NCBI GenBank assembly: GCA_018065035.1
Contig: JAGHUC010000080.1
Location: 1 to 38,555 of the forward strand
From: Candidatus Egerieousia equi
GTDB taxonomy: Bacteria; Bacteroidota; Bacteroidia; Bacteroidales; UBA932
Direction: 5' to 3'
Length of the DNA: 38,555 bases
Below are positions 32,139-38,555 of the stretch, piece by piece. How positions within the stretch are numbered: position 1 is the stretch's first letter; each line of letters begins with the position of its first letter. A model generated the notes under the pieces. It ran no database searches. It saw only the letters and a program-made list of their open reading frames with translations, and had not been told where the DNA came from. The position numbers and the translations under genes were made by a program.

Positions 32139-32312
32139 ATGAAACAGAAAAAACAACTGAGAGAACTCTCTGAAGACGATCTTGAGCAGGTACACGGTGG
32201 CTTGGATCCCTACTGTAAGGCAAAAGACGCAGAGGGAAAGTGCGTTGAAACACCGACATTAGAAACCCCGAAAGGCCTGATTGATCCAGGCGGTCATTCA
32301 CCCGCTTTTTAA
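32139..32312 (+). CDS. Double-glycine leader peptide D (two-Cys core)
   Basis: 57 residues. Leader MKQKKQLRELSEDDLEQVHG, G. The 36-residue core has two cysteines (C-x8-C) and a Pro/Thr/Gly-rich tail ending PGGHSPAF; it lacks Cys-x-Cys, like C3. It is a single-gene unit lying 4.8 kb from the others and on the plus strand, with a sigma-54-like promoter and two terminators. Below normal gene-calling length; the assignment rests on leader and promoter similarity. Confidence 0.75.
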   Translation: MKQKKQLRELSEDDLEQVHGGLDPYCKAKDAEGKCVETPTLETPKGLIDPGGHSPAF

Positions 32313-32356
32313 TCCTGCGGGACTTACGAACCAGAATTCGTGCGAAACAGATTCAG

Positions 32357-32383
32357 AAGGGCATCCGCAACGGATGCCCTTTT
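32357..32383 (+). terminator. Strong terminator after peptide D
   Basis: 11-bp perfect stem AAGGGCATCCG (32357-32367) / CGGATGCCCTT (32371-32381) with a CAA loop and further T. Confidence 0.88.
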
Positions 32384-32408
32384 GAAGTACTTATCCAGTT
32401 TGACGATT

Positions 32409-32444
32409 GCCATGGCTTCATCTGAGCCGTGGCTTTTTCTTTTT
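32409..32444 (+). terminator. Second terminator after peptide D, copy of the unit B terminator
   Basis: GCCATGGCT (32409-32417) / AGCCGTGGC (32425-32433) with one G-T pair, followed by T5-C-T5. With flanks (32399-32446) it is an inverted near-copy of 27099-27145. Confidence 0.85.
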
Positions 32445-32540
32445 CAAGTAAAGCATTGACGGTTCGGGAGTACCACCCCCCTCTCCTGCTTCTGGTAGGA
32501 GTACTAACGGTTTATATCTTACAGGTGAACATAAATCTAG

Positions 32541-32548
32541 TATCTTTG
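32541..32548 (+). promoter_or_regulatory. -7 element for the glycohydrolase operon
   Basis: TATCTTTG matches TAnnTTTG, 24 bases before the ATG. The -33 box is weak. The stretch 32445-32540 shows nothing else except a TACCA/TGGTA dyad at about 32470-32497. Confidence 0.5.
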
Positions 32549-32572
32549 CAGATGATTAGTAAAATTTGAGAA

Positions 32573-34087
32573 ATGTTTAAGAAATCACTTGCTCTTTTTT
32601 TCCTGACGGCAGTCCTTGCATCCTGCATCAGGACTGTAACTCTGGATGATGCCGTTCTGATGGATAAAATACGCGGTGGCTGGTATGCTCAGACCATAGG
32701 GTGTACGTATGGAGGGCCCACTGAATTTAAGTTCAAAGGACAAACTATTCCGGATTCAATATCAATGAACTGGTACGACAAATATATTTACGATATGTTT
32801 GTCAATCGCCCGGGCCTTTATGATGACGTTTATATGGATCTGACCTTCCTGGAGGTGATGGCAGAGCATGGAATCGAGGCCGGTCAGGAACTGTATGCCG
32901 AAAAATTCGCAAATGCTCCATATTTTCTCTGGCATGCCAACCAGGCAGCCAGATACAATATACTGCACGGGTGCAGGCCTCCTGAATCCGGATTCTGGAA
33001 GAACAACCCGCATGCCGATGATATTGATTTCCAGATAGAATCGGATTTCATAGGTATGTTGACGCCCGGAAGACCTGACATAGCAGCCCGTTTCTGCAAC
33101 ACTATAGGGCACATCATGAACTATGGAGACGGATGGTATGGGGGTGTGTTCACTGCTGCAATGTATTCCTACGCCTACGTTTATGACAACGTGGAAGCAA
33201 TTGTTAGAAAAGCTGCACGTATGATTCCTGAAGGAACAGGCTTCCGCAACTGCATAGAGGATGTGCTGCAATTCCACCGTCATCATCCGGAGCACTGGGA
33301 AGCATGCTGGGATATGGTACAGGAGAAGTACAGCAATGATGTCGGCTGTCCGGACGGGGTCTGGGATGATTTTGACATAGATGCTACCATCAATGCCGCA
33401 TATGTCGTCATCGGCCTTCTGTATGGAGAAGGAAATTTCCTGAATACTATGGAAATCTCAACACGCTGTGGCCAGGATTCCGATTGCAACCCGGCAACCG
33501 CCGCTGGAATACTTGGTGTAATATATGGATATGAAGCAATTCCGGAAGATTTTCGTAGGAGTGCGGAACTGATCTCCGACATTCCTTTTCCTTATACATC
33601 TTTAAGTCTGAATGATGTTTGTGAAAAGAATCTGGAGCTGTTGAAGGATGCGCTTGGAACTGAAGCCTGCAGAAGACCGGGAAGAGTAAGGATAAGGATA
33701 ATTGATCCATCTCCAGTTCAATATGAACAGTCTTTCGAGGGCATCAGGCTGAAAGAACAGACGATTGTAGATGCAGTGCTGAAAGACAGCCTTGCCCTTG
33801 AATTCAACGGCTCCGCCTTCGTAATCAAGGGTAATGTCAGCAACGCCGGCAAAAATGATGATGACTATACCGCCAGAATCGAAGTCTCACTTGACGGCGG
33901 GATTGTAGAAGTCGTTGAGATGCCTGCAGCTTACAGACTGCGAAAACTTGATGTTTTTTACAGATATGGACTTGACAATGGAGAACACAGAGTGTCCTTG
34001 AGGTTGTTGAACCCTGACCCTGAATATTGCGTCAATGTGCAGAAAGTGATAGTTTACGATTCTTCCCACAAGAATGAAGATGAGTAA
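32573..34087 (+). CDS. Lipoprotein of the ADP-ribosylglycohydrolase superfamily
   Basis: 504 residues. A lipoprotein signal peptide (MFKKSLALFFLTAVLASC, lipobox LASC with Cys18) predicts export and membrane anchoring. The ADP-ribosylglycohydrolase fold is seen in DKIRGGWYAQTIGCTYGGP, a metal-binding YDDVYMDLTFLEV (about residue 83) and CGQDSDCNPATAAGILG (about residue 300, DxD metal motif). A C-terminal region of about 130 residues looks beta-rich and may bind ligand. Exported members are frequent in Bacteroidetes and may cleave other N- or O-glycosides rather than ADP-ribose; the substrate is unknown. It shares a transcript with the oxidoreductase 40 bases downstream. Confidence 0.87.
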   Translation: MFKKSLALFFLTAVLASCIRTVTLDDAVLMDKIRGGWYAQTIGCTYGGPTEFKFKGQTIPDSISMNWYDKYIYDMFVNRPGLYDDVYMDLTFLEVMAEHGIEAGQELYAEKFANAPYFLWHANQAARYNILHGCRPPESGFWKNNPHADDIDFQIESDFIGMLTPGRPDIAARFCNTIGHIMNYGDGWYGGVFTAAMYSYAYVYDNVEAIVRKAARMIPEGTGFRNCIEDVLQFHRHHPEHWEACWDMVQEKYSNDVGCPDGVWDDFDIDATINAAYVVIGLLYGEGNFLNTMEISTRCGQDSDCNPATAAGILGVIYGYEAIPEDFRRSAELISDIPFPYTSLSLNDVCEKNLELLKDALGTEACRRPGRVRIRIIDPSPVQYEQSFEGIRLKEQTIVDAVLKDSLALEFNGSAFVIKGNVSNAGKNDDDYTARIEVSLDGGIVEVVEMPAAYRLRKLDVFYRYGLDNGEHRVSLRLLNPDPEYCVNVQKVIVYDSSHKNEDE

Positions 34088-34127
34088 GAGAAAATAGAGG
34101 GCTGGCTGGTAAAATGTTGATTTGAGC

Positions 34128-35087
34128 ATGAAACTTCTGATCATAGGTGGCGGCGCAATTGCCGATTCGGTACATATCCCATCGGCCCTGAAACTTCTTG
34201 GCAGAGAGAACGTATATCTGGCCGAGCCGCTTCCGGAACGGGCCGCCCGAATGGCTGAAAAACATTCCCTGCTGCACGTGGTGAAGGATTACCATCGCTG
34301 TGTAAAAGAGGTGGATGCCTGCGTGATAGCCACCCCTCCGCACCTTCACAATGCCATATTAAAGAATTGCATTGAGGCGGGAAAACATGTTCTGTGCGAA
34401 AAGCCGCTTTCACCATCGATGGTGGAAACAAGGACAATACTGGATGAAGCAAAGGGCGGACTGGTGCTGGGAATGTGCCACAGCTGCAGGTTCTACCCAA
34501 GCAGAAAGGAAGTCAGGGAGCTTGTCAGGAACGGCTTCTTCGGCCCGGACCCGGAAATTTCAATAGTTCATGGTTCCGCGGTCAAGTGGCCGTCGGTCAC
34601 CGGATACAACTACAATAAGGAACTGGTCCCGGGTGGCGTGCTCTTTGATATGGGAATACATCCGCTCGATTTCGTGTACTGGTGTCTTGGAAAGCCCGAA
34701 AAGCTTGAATACGAGGATGATGCCGCCAATGGGCTTGAGGACAACGCCTTTGTATCAATGCATTACCGCACATCAACAGCACGGATAAGGATAAGCCGCA
34801 GCGAGCAGCTTTCCAACAATATCACAGTCTGCGGAAACGGGCACGTTGCCGTCATCGGCTCCTACGACACAGACAGATACACCCTTGACGGAGTGCTCCA
34901 TACCTCCTCCTGCAGCACTTTCAATTTCTCACACAGCGATGGCAATGAAACAGGCCTGGCCCAGCTTTCGAACTTCCTGAATGCCATTGAGGGAAAGGAA
35001 CCGGTTGCCTGCCCCGTTGAGGAAGGCCTCGATGTGATTGGAATTGTGGAGGAATGCTATTCGCTGCACCGGACTTCAATTGTGTAA
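34128..35087 (+). CDS. Gfo/Idh/MocA family oxidoreductase
   Basis: 319 residues from ATG 34128 (a TTG at 34122 is possible). The NAD(P)-binding Rossmann start is MKLLIIGGGAIADSVHIPSA. VDACVIATPPHLHNAI and GKHVLCEKPLS (catalytic Lys) are the family signature; VPGGVLFDMGIHPLDFVYWC holds the D..H catalytic pair. These enzymes oxidise or reduce sugar derivatives. Its pairing with the exported glycohydrolase suggests use of a released sugar or nucleoside product (inference). Its 3' end overlaps the convergent BPL_N gene by 31 bases. Confidence 0.92.
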   Translation: MKLLIIGGGAIADSVHIPSALKLLGRENVYLAEPLPERAARMAEKHSLLHVVKDYHRCVKEVDACVIATPPHLHNAILKNCIEAGKHVLCEKPLSPSMVETRTILDEAKGGLVLGMCHSCRFYPSRKEVRELVRNGFFGPDPEISIVHGSAVKWPSVTGYNYNKELVPGGVLFDMGIHPLDFVYWCLGKPEKLEYEDDAANGLEDNAFVSMHYRTSTARIRISRSEQLSNNITVCGNGHVAVIGSYDTDRYTLDGVLHTSSCSTFNFSHSDGNETGLAQLSNFLNAIEGKEPVACPVEEGLDVIGIVEECYSLHRTSIV

Positions 35088-36430
35088 GGCACTCCGTTGA
35101 GCACATCAACACGGCCTGTATATTGAGTTCCATTCGGAGATTTCACAGTGTCAACCGTTGTATCACAGAACACTGAAATGTACATTGTTCCCGCCTTCGG
35201 AGCAATGATACTGTACGTCTTGTTCATTCCCAGAGCCATGTTCTGATATTTTGCATTCTCGCGGAAAGCGAAATCATCGGGATTCGCAAAAATGAACATA
35301 TCATAATTGTCATTTCCCTTCACTCCCTTCAACGATATTGTAAGCGTATCAGTACCCTGAGGAACCTCAACGGTGAAATGATGATACTGCTTGTCACCTA
35401 TCTTGGTGAATTCAGGCATCCTGTCGTGCGTGCTTCTGTCCATCCTGCGGGCCTGTCCCGGAACAAGCGCGGCCTTTACCCTGGCAGGGCCGTTGCCGTC
35501 CATGGCGTAGAGTTCCATTGATGTCATGAGCTGCAGGCGGTCACCGGAAATCATATCCTCCGGATGCGAGCCGATTACAACCAGACGACCTGAATTTGCA
35601 TTTGCCTTGTAAGCCCAGCAGGCAACCCTGCCGTTATTGTGCATCTTTCTGCCGTTCAATGAATCCAGCACTCTGTATCGTGCCAGCACTTCGGTTCCTT
35701 CAGGCATAGGATAGGTTTCATCGTCATTCATATAGCAGCCTGCATTATGACGGACGCTGTCAACCTGCATGTCGTCACCGAACTGATAGTATTTCAGAAG
35801 AGGACTCCCCTGCTCTATTGTTATTTCCGTGAAGCTTCGGTGCATGCCCGTATGGGTGACGTGTCCCGGCCAGATATGGAAATAATACTCATAGTCAGGA
35901 TATTTGTCATAGCCCTGAGCGCATATCAGAGAGCCTGCGCAGGTGCCTGCATAAGAGCCTCCTGCAGCATAGAAATCCCTGATTCTCTGACGGCCCTCCT
36001 CTCCCAGGGAAGCGCCGTGGCCTCTTGAATTGCCGCCATGCACGAAGAACAGACGGAAACGAGGTGAACCATCGGGGTACAGAAGGACTCCGTTCTCATC
36101 AATGGCAGAGCCCACTATCATCTCAGTCTGCCTTATGGTATCCACCTGCGACAGTTCATCACCATCCACAGTCCTGAAGTACTCAAAGCTCTTGCCGGCC
36201 AGACGCGCCGCAGGATGGTCATTGCGCACATTCAGCCCTATCCCGGAATCAAAGAATACATCCTTGTAATATCCTTTGTCATTGTTTTTCACCGGCGATG
36301 GTTCCACAACCTCCTTTTCCTGCCTTGCCTTCTTCCTTGGTTCTGCAGGATCTGCAGCATTTGCCGCCGCACCGGACACTGCCACGAGAGCGAGCGAAAT
36401 GAGCATTGAATGAATGAGTCTTGTTTTCAT
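35057..36430 (-). CDS. Secreted BPL_N (glutamine-amidotransferase-like) protein
   Basis: 457 residues. Signal peptide at 1-25 (SLALVAVSGAAANAADPAEP), then a basic/acidic linker. The BPL_N domain is recognised by FFVHGGNSRGHGASLGEEG, then FYAAGGSYAGTCAGSLICAQ (a class I GATase-like nucleophile elbow, Cys in GTCAGS) and IWPGHVTHTG. The C-terminal 110 residues (HHFTVEVPQGTDTLTISLKG and onward, ending IEVRCSE) resemble a pre-peptidase C-terminal (PPC) beta domain. Found in Bacteroidetes as exported proteins of unknown function; no ligase domain is attached. Same strand and 38 bases downstream of the phosphatase gene. Confidence 0.85.
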   Translation of the reverse strand: MKTRLIHSMLISLALVAVSGAAANAADPAEPRKKARQEKEVVEPSPVKNNDKGYYKDVFFDSGIGLNVRNDHPAARLAGKSFEYFRTVDGDELSQVDTIRQTEMIVGSAIDENGVLLYPDGSPRFRLFFVHGGNSRGHGASLGEEGRQRIRDFYAAGGSYAGTCAGSLICAQGYDKYPDYEYYFHIWPGHVTHTGMHRSFTEITIEQGSPLLKYYQFGDDMQVDSVRHNAGCYMNDDETYPMPEGTEVLARYRVLDSLNGRKMHNNGRVACWAYKANANSGRLVVIGSHPEDMISGDRLQLMTSMELYAMDGNGPARVKAALVPGQARRMDRSTHDRMPEFTKIGDKQYHHFTVEVPQGTDTLTISLKGVKGNDNYDMFIFANPDDFAFRENAKYQNMALGMNKTYSIIAPKAGTMYISVFCDTTVDTVKSPNGTQYTGRVDVLNGVPYTIEVRCSE

Positions 36431-36468
36431 ATCTGAAGAATTTGTTTTTCGTTATAATAAGACGGCCA

Positions 36469-38052
36469 TTAGAACATTGTTATGCGCTGTATGAAATAGG
36501 CCTTGAGGTCCTGCCAATCGTAGTAGCAGCCGGTGCTTGGGGCAAGGGAAGGTATGAGAACCTCCTGCTCGTTCTTGAGAATCTTCACGAGCACATCCGG
36601 CTGATTTACCTGTGTAGTTTGTTTCTTGTAGAAGATCAGCTGTACGTTGCCGGCCGTGCAGACATTCGTGAAATCAATCACACGGTCAAGCGCTCCTATG
36701 GCCGGGCCCTGATAGTCCGCACCCTCAACGCCCATGAGTGCAAGAAGCGGATAAAGGTAAGTATCGTGACTGAAACGAAGATTTGCGGCCACTGAATTTC
36801 CTGCAATGGCACTGTCGGCCTCATCAATGATTGTCCTGAGAATGCCTGCCCCATAATAATGCATCCTTGTATGGTCGGCTCCCTCGCAGGCGCAGGAATG
36901 GGCATACCAGATAAGCGTTTCAACGGTCCATAGATAGTAAAGTTCCTCGGCCGTGAAGTATTTTTCAAAATTCGGAACCAGGGTATCTCCTATGCATTCA
37001 TAATGCCTCCCCGAAAACTGTATCCTTATGAAGATTGAGTCATCAATTGAATCTGCCAGACTTGCTTTTGACAATAAAGTTCCATGGCAGAGTGCTGTAT
37101 CTCTGCCATTAGTGGCCAGTATTGAATCATTGCAATTGGAAACGAACAGCAACGAACGCAGCCGCCGGCTGTCAAAGCCCTTCATAAGCCGGGCGGTGGA
37201 TTCGCTGGTATCAGGATATCTTTCCTTGCTGCGCACTTCCTTTGACATTGGATAACCGCTAGTTGCCAGCACGGCCGCTGGATATTCCAGGGTATCTCTG
37301 GCCGTATAGCTACTCACTTCCAGATCCGGAGCGTTCAGGGCAAGCTGTGACAGGAAATTCTCCTTGCTGGCTATGGTCCTTCCGGAAGTTGTTGAAACGG
37401 CTATCACGCGTTTCCTTTCCGGATTGGAAAAAACTTGAGGATAATGGCTGCACATTCTGCGGCTGATGTTCCTGTGTTCCCAGGCTCCTTTTTCGGTTAG
37501 CTGCCCGTACCTGCCCTCGGAGTATTCTCTCAACGCAATGAGGTCTGACAACAGTTGTTCCCCCGTTTCGCTCAAAGTCACTTTTCTGCTTTCCGCTGCT
37601 GAAATGGAGTTGCTGGCATGATCAACCGAACTCTTTTGTGAATCAGCATGGTTTCTGGATGAATACTTCATCAATTCATCAATAACCGAAAAATCCTCCT
37701 TGCTGCCCGCATAGCGGCTGCCGTGCCTGCCGAAATGACTGATATAGAACGGTTCATAACCATCGGGAGTGGAAGAGAACAATGTATCAAGCGGCTCGTA
37801 GGCATGAAGGCACCCTCCCGAGCGGGAAGGCTTTTCAAGAATCATGGCTCTGGCACTGACCGCTCGTTCCAATGCTGAAGAATCTTCCGGTGCCGCACCC
37901 AAAGCATCTGTTCCAGACTGAAATGAAAGTTCAACTGAAACTGCTGAACGCTCATTGGGAATTGAAACAAGTTCATAATGACCTGATATTGAAATCAGGC
38001 AGCAGAGCAGGCAATTGAAAATGTGCAGACAAAACAACATAATATTCATCAT
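36469..38052 (-). CDS. Exported histidine acid phosphatase (MINPP/phytase-like)
   Basis: 527 residues with a hydrophobic N-terminus (MLFCLHIFNCLLCCLISISG). The catalytic motif RHGSRY lies at residues 109-114 (SHFGRHGSRYAG), and the second-half motif NLRFSHDTYLYPLLALMG (His-Asp proton donor region, about residue 430) is present. This is the histidine acid phosphatase clade containing MINPP and bacterial phytases, which remove phosphate from inositol phosphates in the periplasm or outside. Longer than E. coli AppA owing to a low-complexity N-terminal region (about residues 45-80). Substrate preference is not determinable here. Confidence 0.88.
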   Translation of the reverse strand: MMNIMLFCLHIFNCLLCCLISISGHYELVSIPNERSAVSVELSFQSGTDALGAAPEDSSALERAVSARAMILEKPSRSGGCLHAYEPLDTLFSSTPDGYEPFYISHFGRHGSRYAGSKEDFSVIDELMKYSSRNHADSQKSSVDHASNSISAAESRKVTLSETGEQLLSDLIALREYSEGRYGQLTEKGAWEHRNISRRMCSHYPQVFSNPERKRVIAVSTTSGRTIASKENFLSQLALNAPDLEVSSYTARDTLEYPAAVLATSGYPMSKEVRSKERYPDTSESTARLMKGFDSRRLRSLLFVSNCNDSILATNGRDTALCHGTLLSKASLADSIDDSIFIRIQFSGRHYECIGDTLVPNFEKYFTAEELYYLWTVETLIWYAHSCACEGADHTRMHYYGAGILRTIIDEADSAIAGNSVAANLRFSHDTYLYPLLALMGVEGADYQGPAIGALDRVIDFTNVCTAGNVQLIFYKKQTTQVNQPDVLVKILKNEQEVLIPSLAPSTGCYYDWQDLKAYFIQRITMF

Positions 38053-38092
38053 TCCATAACAAAGCTAATCACATTTCCCTTCATTTCAAAAA

Positions 38093-38330
38093 GCAAAACG
38101 AGCAGGTTGAGGGGCCAAACCTGCTCAGAAACAACAAGATTCCAGCAAAACGAGCAGGTCAAGGGGCCAAACCTGCTCAAAACAACACGATTCCTGCAAA
38201 ACGAGCAGGTTGAGGGGGCAAACCTGCTCAAAACTGCAAAGCGAGAGCATTTCGTACAGGAAAAGGCTGAATCCTGTACCGAACGGGCGAAATCAGACAT
38301 TTCGTACAGGAATTGACTCGATCCTGTACG
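38093..38330. repeat. Array of five palindromic units with about 51-bp period
   Basis: Units 1-3 carry GAGCAGGTT...AACCTGCTC hairpins (arms starting at 38100, 38152 and 38203). Units 4-5 carry a different hairpin, GTACAGGA...TCCTGTAC (38254 and 38304). Start-to-start spacing is 52, 51, 51 and 50 bases. The linkers (GCAAAACGA) are also conserved within units 1-3. The repeated frames give long stop-free ORFs only because 51 is divisible by three. This is not a CRISPR array. Nature unknown; probably a palindromic-repeat element. Confidence 0.8.
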
Positions 38331-38424
38331 GGACAAAGATGAGGATTGGAAAATCAATGAGTCAGAAACATTGTGGCACCGCCGTCGGACTTTCAAGAGC
38401 TCCATTTGTGCTTCCGCTGTTGCC

Positions 38425-38455
38425 AGACCTTTTCGTTCCCAACGAAAACCGGTCT
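38425..38455. other. Further hairpin downstream of the palindromic array
   Basis: TTTTCGTT (38430-38437), CCC loop, AACGAAAA (38441-38448), extended by AGACC/GGTCT with a two-base bulge. No gene is supported in 38331-38555; this hairpin is the only structure seen. Confidence 0.4.
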
Positions 38456-38555
38456 CGTTTTGAGGAAAATGTGGCCAAACGTGCTTCAAATCCCACAAAC
38501 AGGAGCATTTCGTCAAAAAAAGTAACCAAATGCTATTGAAGAGAAGACAAAGTGA

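Noticed and set aside
27099-32446. Inverted repeats as sites of programmed DNA inversion by the serine recombinase
   Set aside because: Both arms are better explained as terminators placed downstream of peptide genes; homologous inversion remains possible but there is no recombinase-site evidence.
38093-38330. CRISPR array
   Set aside because: Units are similar along their length in units 1-3, the repeat is itself a complete palindrome, two different repeats are present, and no cas genes are near.
38023-38539. Three long ORFs (97, 155 and 109 residues) at the right edge
   Set aside because: They run through the palindromic array; their 17-residue repeats arise from the 51-bp DNA period, composition is not protein-like, and no family is recognised.

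Overview
The window looks chromosomal and comes from a member of the Bacteroidales. Evidence: TAnnTTTG-type -7 promoter elements, type III glutamine synthetase, Kdo transferase (so a Gram-negative envelope), lipoprotein and double-glycine leader styles typical of gut Bacteroidetes, and CD225/DUF2752 gene pairs. No rRNA or replication origin was seen. Two tRNA genes divide a conserved left part from a more variable right part.

Left part (1-23.4 kb). A leftward set holds an EamA transporter, a CobW/COG0523 GTPase, a CD225 protein and a DUF2752 protein cut by the window edge. A rightward prolyl-tRNA editing domain gene follows. Next comes a leftward purine cluster (about 15.2 to 3.5 kb) in transcription order purC-like, purE, purL, purC, purF, purM, purN, purH, purD. 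It covers most steps from PRPP to IMP but has no purK or purB. Its PurF lacks the N-terminal catalytic cysteine, and it encodes two divergent SAICAR-synthetase paralogues. Upstream, a compact leftward unit encodes Kdo transferase, a DUF1343/NamZ muramidase, IspF, an acyl-ACP thioesterase and glutamine synthetase III, joining envelope, lipid and nitrogen functions. Divergent from it is an MlaE-MlaF lipid transporter pair, followed by tRNA-Gln(CTG) and tRNA-Met(CAT).

Accessory region (23.4-32.5 kb). It begins directly after the tRNA-Met terminator. It contains a DUF3990/HTH toxin-antitoxin-like pair with a palindromic operator, a serine recombinase with a small four-Cys partner, an AAA/DUF4143 ATPase, an acyltransferase and a decayed second ATPase. 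The most notable content is a family of eight small peptides with near-identical double-glycine leaders (consensus around LSDEELEKVNGG) and short cysteine-rich cores, most ending in a Cys-x-Cys motif. They sit in four transcription units on both strands. Each unit starts with a consensus or near-consensus sigma-54 (-24/-12) promoter, and three have clear intrinsic terminators. No dedicated exporter, protease or modifying enzyme lies in the window. This looks like an RpoN-controlled secreted-peptide system whose machinery is elsewhere; that last statement is inference.

Right part (32.5-38.5 kb). A lipoprotein ADP-ribosylglycohydrolase-family gene and a Gfo/Idh/MocA oxidoreductase run rightward. 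They converge on a secreted BPL_N (GATase-like) protein and a histidine acid phosphatase that run leftward. The window ends in a noncoding array of palindromic units with a period of about 51 bp.
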